The translations under genes were made by a program, and so were the position numbers. Source: Halanaerobiaceae bacterium (GTDB lineage Bacteria > Bacillota > Halanaerobiia > Halanaerobiales > Halarsenatibacteraceae). Taken from it: a stretch of DNA of 64,000 bases. This document shows, piece by piece, positions 54,991-64,000 of the stretch. The stretch lies in assembly GCA_003553485.1 (NCBI GenBank), contig PWEJ01000017.1, positions 62,001 to 126,000 on the forward strand, given 5' to 3'. The notes under the pieces were generated by a model. That model saw only the letters and a list, made by a program, of their open reading frames with translations, made no database searches and was not told the origin of the DNA. Within the stretch, counting starts at the first letter, position 1. Every line of letters starts with the position of its first letter.

Positions 54991-55799
54991 AGAGCCTCCA
55001 CCAACTCATCTGCTGTCATTATATCCGGTAGAGAGATACCTCTCTCCTGCAATTCCTTGGCCAACTTAACAGCTTCTGGAATATCCAAACCAGCTTCAGA
55101 GATTAAAGCAGTATTGGAAAAAATCTCTCGAGGAGGAGCTACCTCAGTCACAACCCCTCTTTGCATAACGGCAATTTTGTTGGCCAGACCGGCCTCTTCC
55201 ATAAAATGAGTTATTAAAACTACCGTTATATTCTCTTCCTGATTTAAACGAAGGATGGTATTTAAGACCTCTTTTCTGCCCATAGGATCTAACATGGCTG
55301 TGGGCTCATCTAATACGATACAGTCAGGTTTCATAGCCAGTATGCCAGCTATAGCTACCCGCTGTTTTTGACCTCCAGATAATTTATGAGGTGGATGAGA
55401 TTGATAACCATCCATACCAACAACCTGTAAAGCCAGATCCACTCTGCGGCGGATCTCCTCTGAGGGCAGAGCCAAATTCTCCGGGCCAAAGGCCACATCA
55501 TCTTCTACCATAGTAGCCACGAGCTGATTGTCAGGATTTTGAAATACCATACCTACCTGCTGTCTAATCTGCCAGATATTATCAGGATCAGAGGTTGATA
55601 ACCCCTCTACGGTCACTGAACCTCTGTCAGGTACCAGAAGAACATTCATCATTTTAGCCAGAGTTGATTTACCTGAACCATTGGCCCCAATTATGGCCAC
55701 AAACTCTCCCTGATTAATCTCCAGGTCAACACCATCTAAAGCTTTATCCTGTTGACCTCGATATGAAAATTCGACATCCTGAATAACAATCTGGCTCAT
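54984..55799 (-). CDS. ecfA1: ECF transporter ATP-binding protein EcfA1
   Basis: The second ATPase, 271 residues. Walker A GANGSGKSTLAKMM, Q-loop VFQNPDNQLVATMV, signature LSGGQKQRVAIAGILA, Walker B IVLDEPTAMLDP and H-loop ITHFMEEA are all present. It lies 22 bases after rplQ, the conserved position at the end of the alpha ribosomal operon in Firmicutes. Confidence 0.97.
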   Translation of the reverse strand: MSQIVIQDVEFSYRGQQDKALDGVDLEINQGEFVAIIGANGSGKSTLAKMMNVLLVPDRGSVTVEGLSTSDPDNIWQIRQQVGMVFQNPDNQLVATMVEDDVAFGPENLALPSEEIRRRVDLALQVVGMDGYQSHPPHKLSGGQKQRVAIAGILAMKPDCIVLDEPTAMLDPMGRKEVLNTILRLNQEENITVVLITHFMEEAGLANKIAVMQRGVVTEVAPPREIFSNTALISEAGLDIPEAVKLAKELQERGISLPDIMTADELVEALC

Positions 55800-55821
55800 C
55801 TTAACCTACACCTTCTTATAG

Positions 55822-56163
55822 TTATTCTACTAATTCTAAGATAGCTCTCTTTGAAGCATCACCGCGTCGGGGGTACATTTTAATGATCCTGGTATATCCT
55901 CCCGGTCGGTCATAAAAGCGCGGGGCAATCTCATCAAAAAGCTTAATCAATACCTCACGGTCATTTATTTTCTTGCGCACCTTTCTCCGAGCATGAAGGT
56001 TGTTATCTCTGGCAGTGGTAATTGTTTTTTCTGCAATAGGCTGCAGCTCTTTAGCTTTAGCCAGGCTGGTCTCTATTCTTTCATGCCGAAAGAAGTCCGT
56101 TAGCATATTCTTAAACATTGCTTTTCTATGCGCACTCTTTCTTCCCAATTTTCTTTTCGGCAC
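55822..56163 (-). CDS. rplQ: Ribosomal protein L17
   Basis: A 113-residue large-subunit protein, short form. It starts MPKRKLGRKSAHRKAMFKNM and has RPGGYTRIIKMYPRRGDASKRAILELV. The start is GTG 56163 with GGAGG 8 bases upstream. It follows rpoA by 16 bases. Confidence 0.98.
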   Translation of the reverse strand: MPKRKLGRKSAHRKAMFKNMLTDFFRHERIETSLAKAKELQPIAEKTITTARDNNLHARRKVRKKINDREVLIKLFDEIAPRFYDRPGGYTRIIKMYPRRGDASKRAILELVE

Positions 56164-56179
56164 CTTTCATCCCTCCTTA

Positions 56180-57124
56180 TTATTCTTCCTCTTGCTTCAA
56201 TTCCAAATCTAGCTCGCTCAATTTATCCTTTATCTCCTGCAGCGATTTCTTTCCTAGATTGCGAACTTTCATAAGATCATCTTCTGTTTTGTCCACTAAC
56301 TCTTCTACGGTATCGATTCCCGCTCTTTTCAAGCAGTTAGAAGAGCGCACAGAAAGTTCCAGCTCTTCAATGGTTGTCTCTAAAATTTGATTTTTATCTT
56401 CTTCTTCAGTTTCCACCATTATATCCAGTTCATCTATATCATCAGTCAGGTTAATAAACAATTCTAAGTGCTCCATCATTATTCGAGCTGCCAGTCCTAC
56501 GGCGTCATCAGGGCTGATACTACCATTGGTATCAAGCTCTAACAGCAGGCGGTCATAATCTGTTACCTGACCAACTCTAGTATCTTCCACTTTGAAGTTA
56601 GCCCTTTCAATAGGACTAAAGGAAGCATCGATGGGGATTAAGCCGATTACATTATCAAAGGTTTCCTTCAGTTCTTCGGCGGTGACATATCCCCGTCCTT
56701 CTTCCACCGTTACTTCCATGGCCAGACTGCCTTCAGGAGCTAGGGTGGCAATTTTGTGGTCCTTATTTATGATCTCCATATTACCGGAGAAAGTAAAGTC
56801 ACCGGCTACTACCTCTTCTTTGCCAGCAACATCCAAGCTCATGGTTTCTCGCTCATCGCCGGAATACTTAACAACCACTTCCTTTAAATTTAAGATAATA
56901 TCAGTTACATCCTCTACCACACCTGAAATAGAGGTGAACTCATGGCGAGCTCCCTCAACCTTTACCGAGGTAATAGCAGCTCCCGGGAGAGAAGAAAGTA
57001 GGATTCTTCTCATAGCATTACCTAAAGTAATACCATAACCCCTTTCCAGTGGGCTCACGGCATATTTACCATAATACTGTTCTGATTCCAATTTTTCAAT
57101 TTTGGGTTTTTCAATTTCTATCAT
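56180..57124 (-). CDS. rpoA: RNA polymerase alpha subunit
   Basis: A 314-residue subunit that nucleates RNA polymerase assembly. The N-terminal domain has SPLERGYGITLGNAMRRILLSSLPGAA. An acidic linker (ETEEEDKNQ) leads to the C-terminal domain with LELSVRSSNCLKRAGIDTVEEL and VRNLGKKSLQEIKDKL, which contacts UP elements and activators. The SD (GGAGG) is about 13 bases from the ATG, longer than usual. Confidence 0.99.
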   Translation of the reverse strand: MIEIEKPKIEKLESEQYYGKYAVSPLERGYGITLGNAMRRILLSSLPGAAITSVKVEGARHEFTSISGVVEDVTDIILNLKEVVVKYSGDERETMSLDVAGKEEVVAGDFTFSGNMEIINKDHKIATLAPEGSLAMEVTVEEGRGYVTAEELKETFDNVIGLIPIDASFSPIERANFKVEDTRVGQVTDYDRLLLELDTNGSISPDDAVGLAARIMMEHLELFINLTDDIDELDIMVETEEEDKNQILETTIEELELSVRSSNCLKRAGIDTVEELVDKTEDDLMKVRNLGKKSLQEIKDKLSELDLELKQEEE

Positions 57125-57179
57125 GAAGAGTTAAAGCCCTCCTCTCACTAGACTCCCACTACAAAATATATTTTGTTTC

Positions 57180-57806
57180 TTAGAGGGAATAATACTCAAC
57201 GATTAGCTGTTCATTAATGTGCTGATCGATATCGTCTCTCTCTGGTAGGCTTACTACTGTACCTTCAGCTTTATCAAAGTCAACACTTAACCATTCCGGA
57301 GGAGTCTTTTCTTCATTGACCTCTAAGACATCTTTAATAAAGTTTTTCTTCCGGCTGGAATCTTTAATGCTGATAGTTTCTCCTTCCGAGACTTGATAGG
57401 AAGGAATATTGACTTTGCGTCCCTCTACATAGATATGTCCATGGAGGACAAACTGTCGAGCCTGAGCTCTAGAAGTAGCAAAACCCATTCTAAAGACAGT
57501 ATTATCAAGTCTGCTCTCCAGCAATTTTAAGAAATTTTCTCCGGTGACACCTCGTTGCTGAGCGGCCCGGGAAAAATAATTGCTGAACTGCTTTTCCATT
57601 ATGCCATAAATCCGGCGAACCTTCTGTTTCTCTCTTAACTGCTGTCCATACTCTGATTGTTTTCTTCTGCTATCCCCCTGTTCACCCGGGGCATAGGGTC
57701 TTCTTTCAAAGGCACATTTATCGGAGTAACAGCGCTCTCCTTTTAAATATAATTTTCCACCTTCACGTCTACAAAGCTTACATTTTGGTCCTGTGTATTT
57801 TGCCAT
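57180..57806 (-). CDS. rpsD: Ribosomal protein S4
   Basis: A 208-residue small-subunit assembly protein. It is the zinc-containing form: four Cys lie in PKCKLCRREGG and ERCYSDKCAF (about residues 9-31). The S4 RNA-binding domain reads LESRLDNTVFRMGFATSRAQARQFVLHGHIYVEG. It lies between rpsK and rpoA. Confidence 0.98.
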   Translation of the reverse strand: MAKYTGPKCKLCRREGGKLYLKGERCYSDKCAFERRPYAPGEQGDSRRKQSEYGQQLREKQKVRRIYGIMEKQFSNYFSRAAQQRGVTGENFLKLLESRLDNTVFRMGFATSRAQARQFVLHGHIYVEGRKVNIPSYQVSEGETISIKDSSRKKNFIKDVLEVNEEKTPPEWLSVDFDKAEGTVVSLPERDDIDQHINEQLIVEYYSL

Positions 57807-57839
57807 TTTTCTTAAATTACACCTCCTAAATATTTAATC

Positions 57840-58238
57840 TTATACCCGCCGTCTTTTGGGCGGCCTACATCCGTTATGAGGAATGGGAGTAATATCTTTT
57901 ATTAAAGTAACCTCTAAGCCAGCAGATTGCAAAGACCTTATAGCCGACTCCCGTCCTGAACCTGGACCCTTAACATAGATTTCAACTTCCTTAAGCCCCA
58001 TCTCCTTAGCTTCATCGGCCGCATTTTCAGCAGCTATCTGAGCGGCAAAGGGGGTGCTTTTTCGGGAACCTTTATAGCCAGCTTTACCAGCACTGGACCA
58101 GGCAATTACATTGCCTTCGCTATCAGTTACAGTTATAATTGTATTGTTGAAAGTGGAACGGATATATACCTGTCCCTTTTCCACAAATTTTTTATTCTTC
58201 TTCCTTCTTCTGCCATCTTTTTTTCTACCCTTGGCCAT
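57840..58238 (-). CDS. rpsK: Ribosomal protein S11
   Basis: A 132-residue platform protein of the small subunit. Signatures: [43 protein letters not shown] and the end [17 protein letters not shown]. The N-terminus is strongly basic ([15 protein letters not shown]). It follows rpsM by 44 bases. Confidence 0.99.
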   Translation of the reverse strand: MAKGRKKDGRRRKKNKKFVEKGQVYIRSTFNNTIITVTDSEGNVIAWSSAGKAGYKGSRKSTPFAAQIAAENAADEAKEMGLKEVEIYVKGPGSGRESAIRSLQSAGLEVTLIKDITPIPHNGCRPPKRRRV

Positions 58239-58282
58239 TTATTTCTTCCCTCCTTTAATGGAAAATAAATTAATTTTGTTCA

Positions 58283-58666
58283 TTATTTCTTGGGAGTTGG
58301 AGCACTCCTGGTCTTACCAACGGTCTTTTTAGGTCCTTTTCTCGTCCGGGCATTAGTCCTGGTCCGCTGCCCTCTAACTGGCAGACCGCGGCGATGTCTC
58401 AAGCCTCGATAGGAGCCTATATCCTTAAGACGCTTAATATCAGCTCTAATCTCACGGCGCAACTCTCCCTCTACCTGATATTCGTCGATCTCACTGCGAA
58501 GACTGGTTATCTCAGCTTCGGTGAGGTCCTTTACTCGAGTATCGGGATCTACGCCAGAGTTATCCAATATTTCATTAGCCCGTGATCTACCTATACCATA
58601 AATATAAGTCAAACCTATTTCAACTCGTTTATTTTTAGGCAAATCTACCCCAGCTATTCTAGCCAT
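58283..58666 (-). CDS. rpsM: Ribosomal protein S13
   Basis: A 127-residue protein of the small-subunit head that contacts S19 and tRNA. It starts [30 protein letters not shown] and has [27 protein letters not shown]. It follows rpmJ by 21 bases. Confidence 0.99.
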   Translation of the reverse strand: MARIAGVDLPKNKRVEIGLTYIYGIGRSRANEILDNSGVDPDTRVKDLTEAEITSLRSEIDEYQVEGELRREIRADIKRLKDIGSYRGLRHRRGLPVRGQRTRTNARTRKGPKKTVGKTRSAPTPKK

Positions 58667-58687
58667 TATTTCACCTCCAAAAATTTT

Positions 58688-59051
<364 letters not shown>

Positions 59052-59075
59052 TAAAGTGACTCCCCTCCTGGCTTA

Positions 59076-59093
59076 AGGCTTTTTAAAAAGCCT
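59076..59093. repeat. 18-base palindrome at the infA transcript start
   Basis: AGGCTTTTTAAAAAGCCT is a perfect palindrome located immediately downstream of the -10 box at 59101-59106, so it would sit at or next to the transcription start. It could be an operator or a 5' hairpin. Confidence 0.7.
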
Positions 59094-59100
59094 ACCTTTT

Positions 59101-59129
59101 ATTATAGCACAGAATTTAAGCTAGCAAAA
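59101..59129 (-). promoter_or_regulatory. Internal promoter before infA
   Basis: Minus-strand TGCTATAAT is an extended -10 element (TATAAT at 59106-59101). The -35 region (TTTTGC, 59129-59124) is weak, as is common with extended -10 promoters. It would give infA-rpmJ-rpsM-rpsK-rpsD-rpoA-rplQ an entry point separate from the spc operon. Confidence 0.6.
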
Positions 59130-59132
59130 GAT

Positions 59133-59888
59133 TTAATCTGTCAGCCTGCTCATTATCAATGGACTGTCCTTAGTTATAGCAATCGAATCTTCCCAGTGAG
59201 CTGAAAGACTACCATCAACGGTTACCACTGTCCAATCATCATCTTTAGTCTTCACAGCAAAATCTCCAACATTAACCATAGGCTCGATAGCAAAGGTCAT
59301 ACCCTCTTTGAGTTTTGCCCCCTTGCCGGGAGGACCAAAGTTAGGTATCTGAGGATCTTCATGCATATCCCGACCAATACCATGGCCAACATATTGTTTA
59401 ACAACTGAATAACCTCTGCCCTCCACAAACTCCTGGATAGCATGGGAAATATCTGTCAGATGATTGCCAATGACCGCCTCTTCAATGCCAACATCAAGAG
59501 CTTGACGGGTAGTCTCAAGCAATTGCTCAGCTTTATTGCTTATCTCTCCGACACCAACAGTCCTGGCTGCATCTCCATGAAAACCCTGATAAAAGACCCC
59601 AATATCTATGCTTACTATGTCGCCATCCTTTAGAGATTTGTTTGAACTGGGAATCCCATGAACCACCTCTTCATTTATGGATAGGCAGACCGAAGCCGGA
59701 TAGCCTCTATACCCTTTAAAAGAGGGTTGCCCACCTTCCTGCTTGATGAACTCTTCTGCCATAGCATCAAGTTCTGCAGTGGTGATACCAGGAGCAATCT
59801 TTTCCCGCAACAAAGCATGAGTCCTGGCCACAATTTGATTGGCAGCTTGCATTTTAGCTATTTCCCGCTGGGATTTTCTAATTATCAT
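59133..59888 (-). CDS. map: Methionine aminopeptidase, type I
   Basis: A 251-residue metalloprotease that removes N-terminal Met. Metal ligands are visible: Asp in [19 protein letters not shown], His in [18 protein letters not shown], Glu in FAIEPMVN and Glu in [12 protein letters not shown] 59888 is chosen with AGAGGA upstream; it overlaps the adk stop region by 11 bases. ATG 59897 is an in-frame alternative. Confidence 0.97.
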   Translation of the reverse strand: MIIRKSQREIAKMQAANQIVARTHALLREKIAPGITTAELDAMAEEFIKQEGGQPSFKGYRGYPASVCLSINEEVVHGIPSSNKSLKDGDIVSIDIGVFYQGFHGDAARTVGVGEISNKAEQLLETTRQALDVGIEEAVIGNHLTDISHAIQEFVEGRGYSVVKQYVGHGIGRDMHEDPQIPNFGPPGKGAKLKEGMTFAIEPMVNVGDFAVKTKDDDWTVVTVDGSLSAHWEDSIAITKDSPLIMSRLTD

Positions 59889-60537
59889 CGCCAGCATCCT
59901 CTAATAAATCTTGAATCTGCTGATTAATTTCTAAAATCTCTCCCCGGGCATCAATTTTTGCCAGCAAATCCTGGCGCTTGTAATAATCCACCAGCTTATC
60001 CGTCTTTTCTCTGCTTACCTCTAGCCGTCTCTTAACAGTTTCTGGTTTATCATCATCACGCTGCTCTAATTTGCCACCACATTCATCACAGATCCCCTCC
60101 TCTTCAGGGGGAGCAAAGTCCACATGAAAGGTGGCTCCGCAGTCCTGGCAGACTCTTCTGCCTGTTAAGCGTTTTATCAACTCTTCTTCTGGGGCAGCAA
60201 TTAACAGAGCCAGATCCAGCTGCTGCTCTAACTCCATTAAAACTTCATCAAGAGCCTTGGCCTGGGGAATAGTCCGGGGGAAACCATCAAGGATAAAGCC
60301 GGCTTCACAGTCCTTTTGGGCCAGTCGCTCTTGTACTATGCCGATGGTAACTTCATCGGGCACCAATTCACCGGCGTCCATATATTCCTTGGCCTTTTTG
60401 CCCAAAGGAGTTTCGTTCTTTACAGCTTCCCGAAACATATCTCCTGTAGAGATATGAGGTATATTATATTTATCTGCCAGCAGACCGGCCTGAGTGCCCT
60501 TTCCGGCACCGGGCAGACCTAATAGGACCAGATTCAT
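59878..60537 (-). CDS. adk: Adenylate kinase
   Basis: A 219-residue enzyme interconverting AMP, ADP and ATP. P-loop: [19 protein letters not shown] site: [32 protein letters not shown] with CDECGG, a four-Cys zinc-binding lid typical of Gram-positive and many anaerobic species. [13 protein letters not shown] is diagnostic. It lies between secY and map, the standard order. Confidence 0.98.
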   Translation of the reverse strand: MNLVLLGLPGAGKGTQAGLLADKYNIPHISTGDMFREAVKNETPLGKKAKEYMDAGELVPDEVTIGIVQERLAQKDCEAGFILDGFPRTIPQAKALDEVLMELEQQLDLALLIAAPEEELIKRLTGRRVCQDCGATFHVDFAPPEEEGICDECGGKLEQRDDDKPETVKRRLEVSREKTDKLVDYYKRQDLLAKIDARGEILEINQQIQDLLEDAGDDN

Positions 60538-60566
60538 AATTATTTCCTCCCTGTCTTAAGTCAAAA

Positions 60567-61841
60567 CTATTCCATAAAACCATCGTAGTGGCGCATTAAC
60601 AGATGGGATTCAATTTGTTGCATGGTCTGAAGGGCAACACCTACCATAATTAGTAGTGAAGTACCTCCCCAGTAAATCTCTACTCCTGTCAGAGGCCCCA
60701 TAGCAAAGGGCAATAGAGCAACAGTAGTCAAGAAAACAGCCCCTACTAAGGTGACTCTGACCAAGATTTTATCCAGATACTTAATGGTAGCTTTACCAGG
60801 TCTTATTCCCGGGATAAAGCCTCCATATTTTTTCATATTATCGGCAACCTCTTCTGGATTAAAGGTTATAGCCGTATAAAAATAGGTGAAGAAAAAGGTG
60901 AGCACACCATAAAGAACGATATAAAGTGTTGAACCAGGTCTGATAATATCCGCCATCCCCTGTGCCCAATCAAAGGGGATAACCTGAGCAACTACTCCTG
61001 GAAATAACAATACTGAAGAAGCAAAGATAACCGGCATAACACCAGCCTGATTTACTCGCATAGGAATATGAGTGCTCTTTCCACCGTAGACTTTACGGCC
61101 CACAATCCTTTTAGAGTACTGTACCGGGATTCTTCTTTCCCCTTCCTGTACATAAACAATTCCGGCGGTTATAATTACCGCTAAGATAGCAAATAAAATT
61201 AAGTTAAAAATCGTCAAAGCCCCAGCCTGGAATAACTGCCAGGTCTCTATAATCTCATAGGGGAAACGAGCAATAATGGAAGTGAAAATAAGGATGGAAA
61301 TACCATTCCCAATACCATATTCATTGATCTGCTCTCCCAGCCACATTAAAACTGTGGTTCCAGCGGTAAGACTTACAATAATAACAATAACATCAAAGGC
61401 ATTGGGATCAGGAACTGCTCCAAATTGCATGATATACATGGTGATACCTACACCCTGAATTAAAGCAAGGACAACGGTAAGATATCTGGTATACTGAGCT
61501 ATCTTTTTTCTTCCTTCCCGTCCCTGACGTTGCAGTTCTTCCAACCTTGGACTAACCACAGTCAATAACTGCAGAATAATTGAAGCAGTAATATAGGGGG
61601 TAATACTCATGGCAAAGACGGAAAAATTACTCAAAGCTCCGCCAGCAAACATATCAAGAAAGTCAAAAACACCACCGGCTTCGCCTGCACCGGCAAATAA
61701 AAATTCCTGAATTTGAGCGACATCCACCCCGGGAACTGGAATATGAGCACCAATCCGGTAGACCACCATAATTCCCAGGACAAATAAAACCCTATTTCTC
61801 AGTTCTTCTACTTTAAAAACATTACCTAAGGCCTTAATCAA
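60567..61841 (-). CDS. secY: Preprotein translocase subunit SecY
   Basis: The ten-helix channel of the Sec system, 424 residues. Signatures: FVLGIMVVYRIGAHIPVPGVD, SITPYITASIILQLL, QYTRYLTVVLALIQG, GIGNGISILIF, GFIPGIRPGKAT. The start is TTG 61841 with GAGGTGAT upstream, within the end of rplO. It is between rplO and adk. Confidence 0.98.
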   Translation of the reverse strand: MIKALGNVFKVEELRNRVLFVLGIMVVYRIGAHIPVPGVDVAQIQEFLFAGAGEAGGVFDFLDMFAGGALSNFSVFAMSITPYITASIILQLLTVVSPRLEELQRQGREGRKKIAQYTRYLTVVLALIQGVGITMYIMQFGAVPDPNAFDVIVIIVSLTAGTTVLMWLGEQINEYGIGNGISILIFTSIIARFPYEIIETWQLFQAGALTIFNLILFAILAVIITAGIVYVQEGERRIPVQYSKRIVGRKVYGGKSTHIPMRVNQAGVMPVIFASSVLLFPGVVAQVIPFDWAQGMADIIRPGSTLYIVLYGVLTFFFTYFYTAITFNPEEVADNMKKYGGFIPGIRPGKATIKYLDKILVRVTLVGAVFLTTVALLPFAMGPLTGVEIYWGGTSLLIMVGVALQTMQQIESHLLMRHYDGFME

Positions 61842-61842
61842 G

Positions 61843-62286
61843 TTAAATCACCTCTGTCTTCCCACCGGCTGAATCAATCTTCTCCCGGGCAGATTTGCTA
61901 AAGGCTTGAGCTTTAACAGTTAATTCTTTATTAAGCTCTCCAGCACCGAGAACCTTAACTCCAGCTGCAGCCAGTTTATCTATGAGCCCCTCTTTTTGCA
62001 GCAGTTCTGGAGTAACAACAGTTTCTGCAGGAAAATTGTTTAGTTGACTAACATTGACAATTGTGTATTCCTTTTTATTGGGATTATTAAAACCTTTTTT
62101 CGGCAGTCTCCTAAAAAGAGGGGTCTGTCCTCCCTCAAAGGTCAAACGAACACTACCACCAGAGCGAGAATTTTGACCGTTAGCTCCTCGGCCACAGGTA
62201 TAACCACGACCGGAACCTACCCCTCGGCCTACCCGCTGTTTTTTCTTTTTAGCTCCAGGAGCTGGTTTGAGATTATGAAGTTTCAT
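61843..62286 (-). CDS. rplO: Ribosomal protein L15
   Basis: A 147-residue large-subunit protein. The start [33 protein letters not shown] and the segment [17 protein letters not shown] are diagnostic. ATG 62286 with GAGGAGGTG 7 bases upstream is preferred to TTG 62289. It directly follows rpsE with only about 25 bases between, leaving no room for rpmD. Confidence 0.98.
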   Translation of the reverse strand: MKLHNLKPAPGAKKKKQRVGRGVGSGRGYTCGRGANGQNSRSGGSVRLTFEGGQTPLFRRLPKKGFNNPNKKEYTIVNVSQLNNFPAETVVTPELLQKEGLIDKLAAAGVKVLGAGELNKELTVKAQAFSKSAREKIDSAGGKTEVI

Positions 62287-62311
62287 CAACTAGCACCTCC
62301 TCAAATACTAT

Positions 62312-62815
62312 TTATCTTTCTATTTCTTCCACTGTTTTCCCCCGTAGGGCTGCAACTTCTTCGATATTTTTTAACCTCTGCAATCCATTTGCTGTTGCTT
62401 TTACCATATTAATGGGGTTTGAACTTCCCAGAGATTTAGTCAAAATATCTTTAATACCAGCAAGCTCAACGACAGCTCTAACTGGTCCCCCGGCAATAAC
62501 TCCAGTACCCGGGGCCGCTGGCTTCAATAGCACACTGCCAGCCCCATATTCCCCTGTTATTTCATGAGGAATAGAGTTTTGAACCATAGGGACTTTAAAA
62601 AGGTTCTTCTGCGCATCATCTATGCCCTTGCGGATAGCTTCCGGGACTTCGTTGGCCTTTCCATAACCAACACCAACATGTCCTTTTTCATCTCCCACTA
62701 CTACCAGGGCAGTAAAACTAAACCTTCTACCACCTTTAACAACCTTAGAAACTCGATTAATATCGACTACTCTTTCTTCTAAGTCTAATTTGCTAGGATC
62801 GATTTTACTTTTCAT
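62312..62815 (-). CDS. rpsE: Ribosomal protein S5
   Basis: A 167-residue small-subunit protein important for decoding fidelity. Signatures: [45 protein letters not shown] and [27 protein letters not shown] 62815 with GGAGG 7 bases upstream is the start. It lies between rplR and rplO. Confidence 0.99.
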   Translation of the reverse strand: MKSKIDPSKLDLEERVVDINRVSKVVKGGRRFSFTALVVVGDEKGHVGVGYGKANEVPEAIRKGIDDAQKNLFKVPMVQNSIPHEITGEYGAGSVLLKPAAPGTGVIAGGPVRAVVELAGIKDILTKSLGSSNPINMVKATANGLQRLKNIEEVAALRGKTVEEIER

Positions 62816-62833
62816 CAATTCGCCTCCTTCACC

Positions 62834-63199
62834 TTAAAAGTTTAAACCCTGTTCCCGGGCCGCTTCGGCCAGGGCCTTTACTCTTCCGTGGTACTTATAA
62901 CCGGCTCGGTCAAAGACCACTTTAGTAATTCCTTCTTCCTGGGCTCTTGCTGCTATTAACTTACCCACTTCAGCAGCAGCCTCTTTGTTGCCACCAAAAT
63001 CAATATCTTCTTTCACGGCTGGATCCAGACTGGAGGCAGAGGTAAGGGTAATTTCCCGTAGATCATCGATTAACTGCACGTAAATATTATTTGAACTTCT
63101 ATGGACACACATTCTCGGGCAATCTGGGGTGCCATTAATTTTATTGCGTATTCTTTTATGCCTGCGCTTTCTGGCAGCCTCTTTATCTAATTTACTCAT
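62834..63199 (-). CDS. rplR: Ribosomal protein L18
   Basis: A 121-residue 5S rRNA-binding protein. Signatures: [65 protein letters not shown]. It lies between rplF and rpsE. Confidence 0.99.
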   Translation of the reverse strand: MSKLDKEAARKRRHKRIRNKINGTPDCPRMCVHRSSNNIYVQLIDDLREITLTSASSLDPAVKEDIDFGGNKEAAAEVGKLIAARAQEEGITKVVFDRAGYKYHGRVKALAEAAREQGLNF

Positions 63200-63250
63200 G
63201 CCTAAATCACTCCCTTCCTACAATATAACAGTTAAATATATTGCTATAGA

Positions 63251-63784
63251 TTAACCGGTTTTACCCTCTTTTCTTCTTATTCTCTCGTCAACATATTTAA
63301 TGCCTTTACCTTTATAGGGTTCCGGTTCGCGGACTGCTCTAATTTGAGCTGCCACATCACCTACTAATTGTTTATCAATTCCTGAAACTGTTATGGTATT
63401 TTTTTTGCCGACTTCAAATTCAATCTCTCCTGGTGGATCTATTAATACCGGGTGAGAATAGCCAACTTCTAATTGCAGAGATTTACCCTGCAGGGAAGCA
63501 CTATAACCTACCCCCTTCATCTCCAGCTTTTTGCTAAAACCAGAAACTACACCTTCCACCATACTATCAACAATGCTACGGGTCATGCCCTGAAGAGATT
63601 TATCATCTTTACTGTCACTCTGTCTTTTTACAATAATTTTATCCTCTGAGATCTCTAAGGTTACTCGCTGGTGGATCTTTTTGCTCAGTTCACCTTTAGG
63701 ACCCTTTATGGTAAGCTCATCTCCCTGCTGGGAGGCCTGAACTTTATCCGGCAAATCAACCGGCAACTTTCCTATTCTAGACAA
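63251..63784 (-). CDS. rplF: Ribosomal protein L6
   Basis: A 177-residue large-subunit protein near the factor-binding site. The end EPEPYKGKGIKYVDERIRRKEGKTG is diagnostic, as is GVGYSASLQGKSLQLEVGYSHP. TTG 63784 is preferred because it gives the conserved start MSRIGKLPV and AGGAGG is 8 bases upstream; GTG 63793 would be too close to that SD. Confidence 0.97.
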   Translation of the reverse strand: MSRIGKLPVDLPDKVQASQQGDELTIKGPKGELSKKIHQRVTLEISEDKIIVKRQSDSKDDKSLQGMTRSIVDSMVEGVVSGFSKKLEMKGVGYSASLQGKSLQLEVGYSHPVLIDPPGEIEFEVGKKNTITVSGIDKQLVGDVAAQIRAVREPEPYKGKGIKYVDERIRRKEGKTG

Positions 63785-63813
63785 TTTTGCCACCTCCTAA
63801 ATCTTCATTTTTC

Positions 63814-64000
63814 TTACCAGACGTAGCAGAGAACTTCTCCTCCGATACCTTTTTCCCGGGCCTGTTTATCAGAGAGCACTCCATGAGAAGTAGAAATAAT
63901 TGCTACTCCCAACCCCCCTAGCACCCGAGGAATTTCATCTTTATTGACATAGACTCTTAAACCAGGTTTGCTTATTCTTTTCACCCCGGTAATAACTTTT
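63814..64000 (-). CDS. rpsH: Ribosomal protein S8 (partial, C-terminal part)
   Basis: The reading frame enters from the right window edge and ends at TAA 63814. The visible residues include [19 protein letters not shown], then [20 protein letters not shown] and [12 protein letters not shown], the conserved C-terminal half of S8, which binds helix 21 of 16S rRNA. It precedes rplF as in the standard spc operon. Its start lies outside the window. Confidence 0.96.
   Translation of the reverse strand, partial: KVITGVKRISKPGLRVYVNKDEIPRVLGGLGVAIISTSHGVLSDKQAREKGIGGEVLCYVW

Overview
The window comes from a low-to-moderate GC Firmicute (Bacillota). The gene content and the traits of its proteins point to an anaerobic halophile of the Halanaerobiales type; the genus cannot be fixed from the sequence. 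The exported solute-binding proteins are extremely rich in Asp/Glu, as expected in a salty habitat, and carry ordinary signal peptides without a lipobox, which fits a two-membrane (diderm) cell envelope. Shine-Dalgarno (SD) sites are strong throughout and TTG/GTG starts are frequent. All genes except one (nfu-like, 876-1103) lie on the minus strand, so the window is best read from right to left.

Right end, 64000 to 51700: the tail of the spc operon and the alpha operon (rpsH partial, rplF, rplR, rpsE, rplO, secY, adk, map, infA, rpmJ, rpsM, rpsK, rpsD, rpoA, rplQ), then ecfA1-ecfA2-ecfT, truA, rplM and rpsI, closed by a terminator. rpmD (L30) is missing from its usual slot. Next comes a three-gene LigB/Memo-like, AMMECR1 and radical SAM operon (AmmeMemoRadiSam, function unknown). 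It is followed by glmM, a glmS ribozyme, glmS, acpS, nnr, a CBS protein and dcd, and then an unusual protein with a DbpA-like RNA-binding domain fused to an SF1 helicase whose Walker A and B motifs are altered. A separate strong promoter then drives an unannotated 47-codon gene and the mazE-mazF toxin-antitoxin pair.

Middle, 39400 to 21000: an asparaginase-like protein, an amidohydrolase, tsaE-tsaB-tsaD (tRNA t6A synthesis) and a radical SAM/PDZ protein with an unusual domain order. The groES-groEL operon follows, with a textbook CIRCE operator. Then guaA, a YerC/TrpR-like regulator, an orphan PTS IIC-like membrane protein and a COG2509-type flavoprotein. Next is a peptide-type ABC transporter unit with two tandem paralogous binding proteins and two permeases but no ATPase genes.

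Left part, 21000 to 1: a nine-gene his operon (hisZ-G-D-C-B-H-A-F-IE) lacking only a histidinol-phosphate phosphatase. It is followed by a DUF123 protein, pcrA, ligA, gatC-gatA-gatB, an RlmD/RumA-type rRNA methyltransferase and a small membrane protein. A last promoter serves fmdB-like, a DUF362 ferredoxin-like protein, a YfcE-type phosphodiesterase and a YlbF-like protein. The window ends with the convergent nfu-like gene and the 5' part of dnaE.

Most of the window is core housekeeping. No tRNA, rRNA, insertion sequence, prophage or CRISPR array was seen. The parts least explained by known biology are the 40.2-42.7 kb helicase-like/small ORF/mazEF segment, the AmmeMemoRadiSam operon, and the radical SAM/PDZ protein beside tsaD. 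Each promoter, hairpin and operator was read by eye, not computed.
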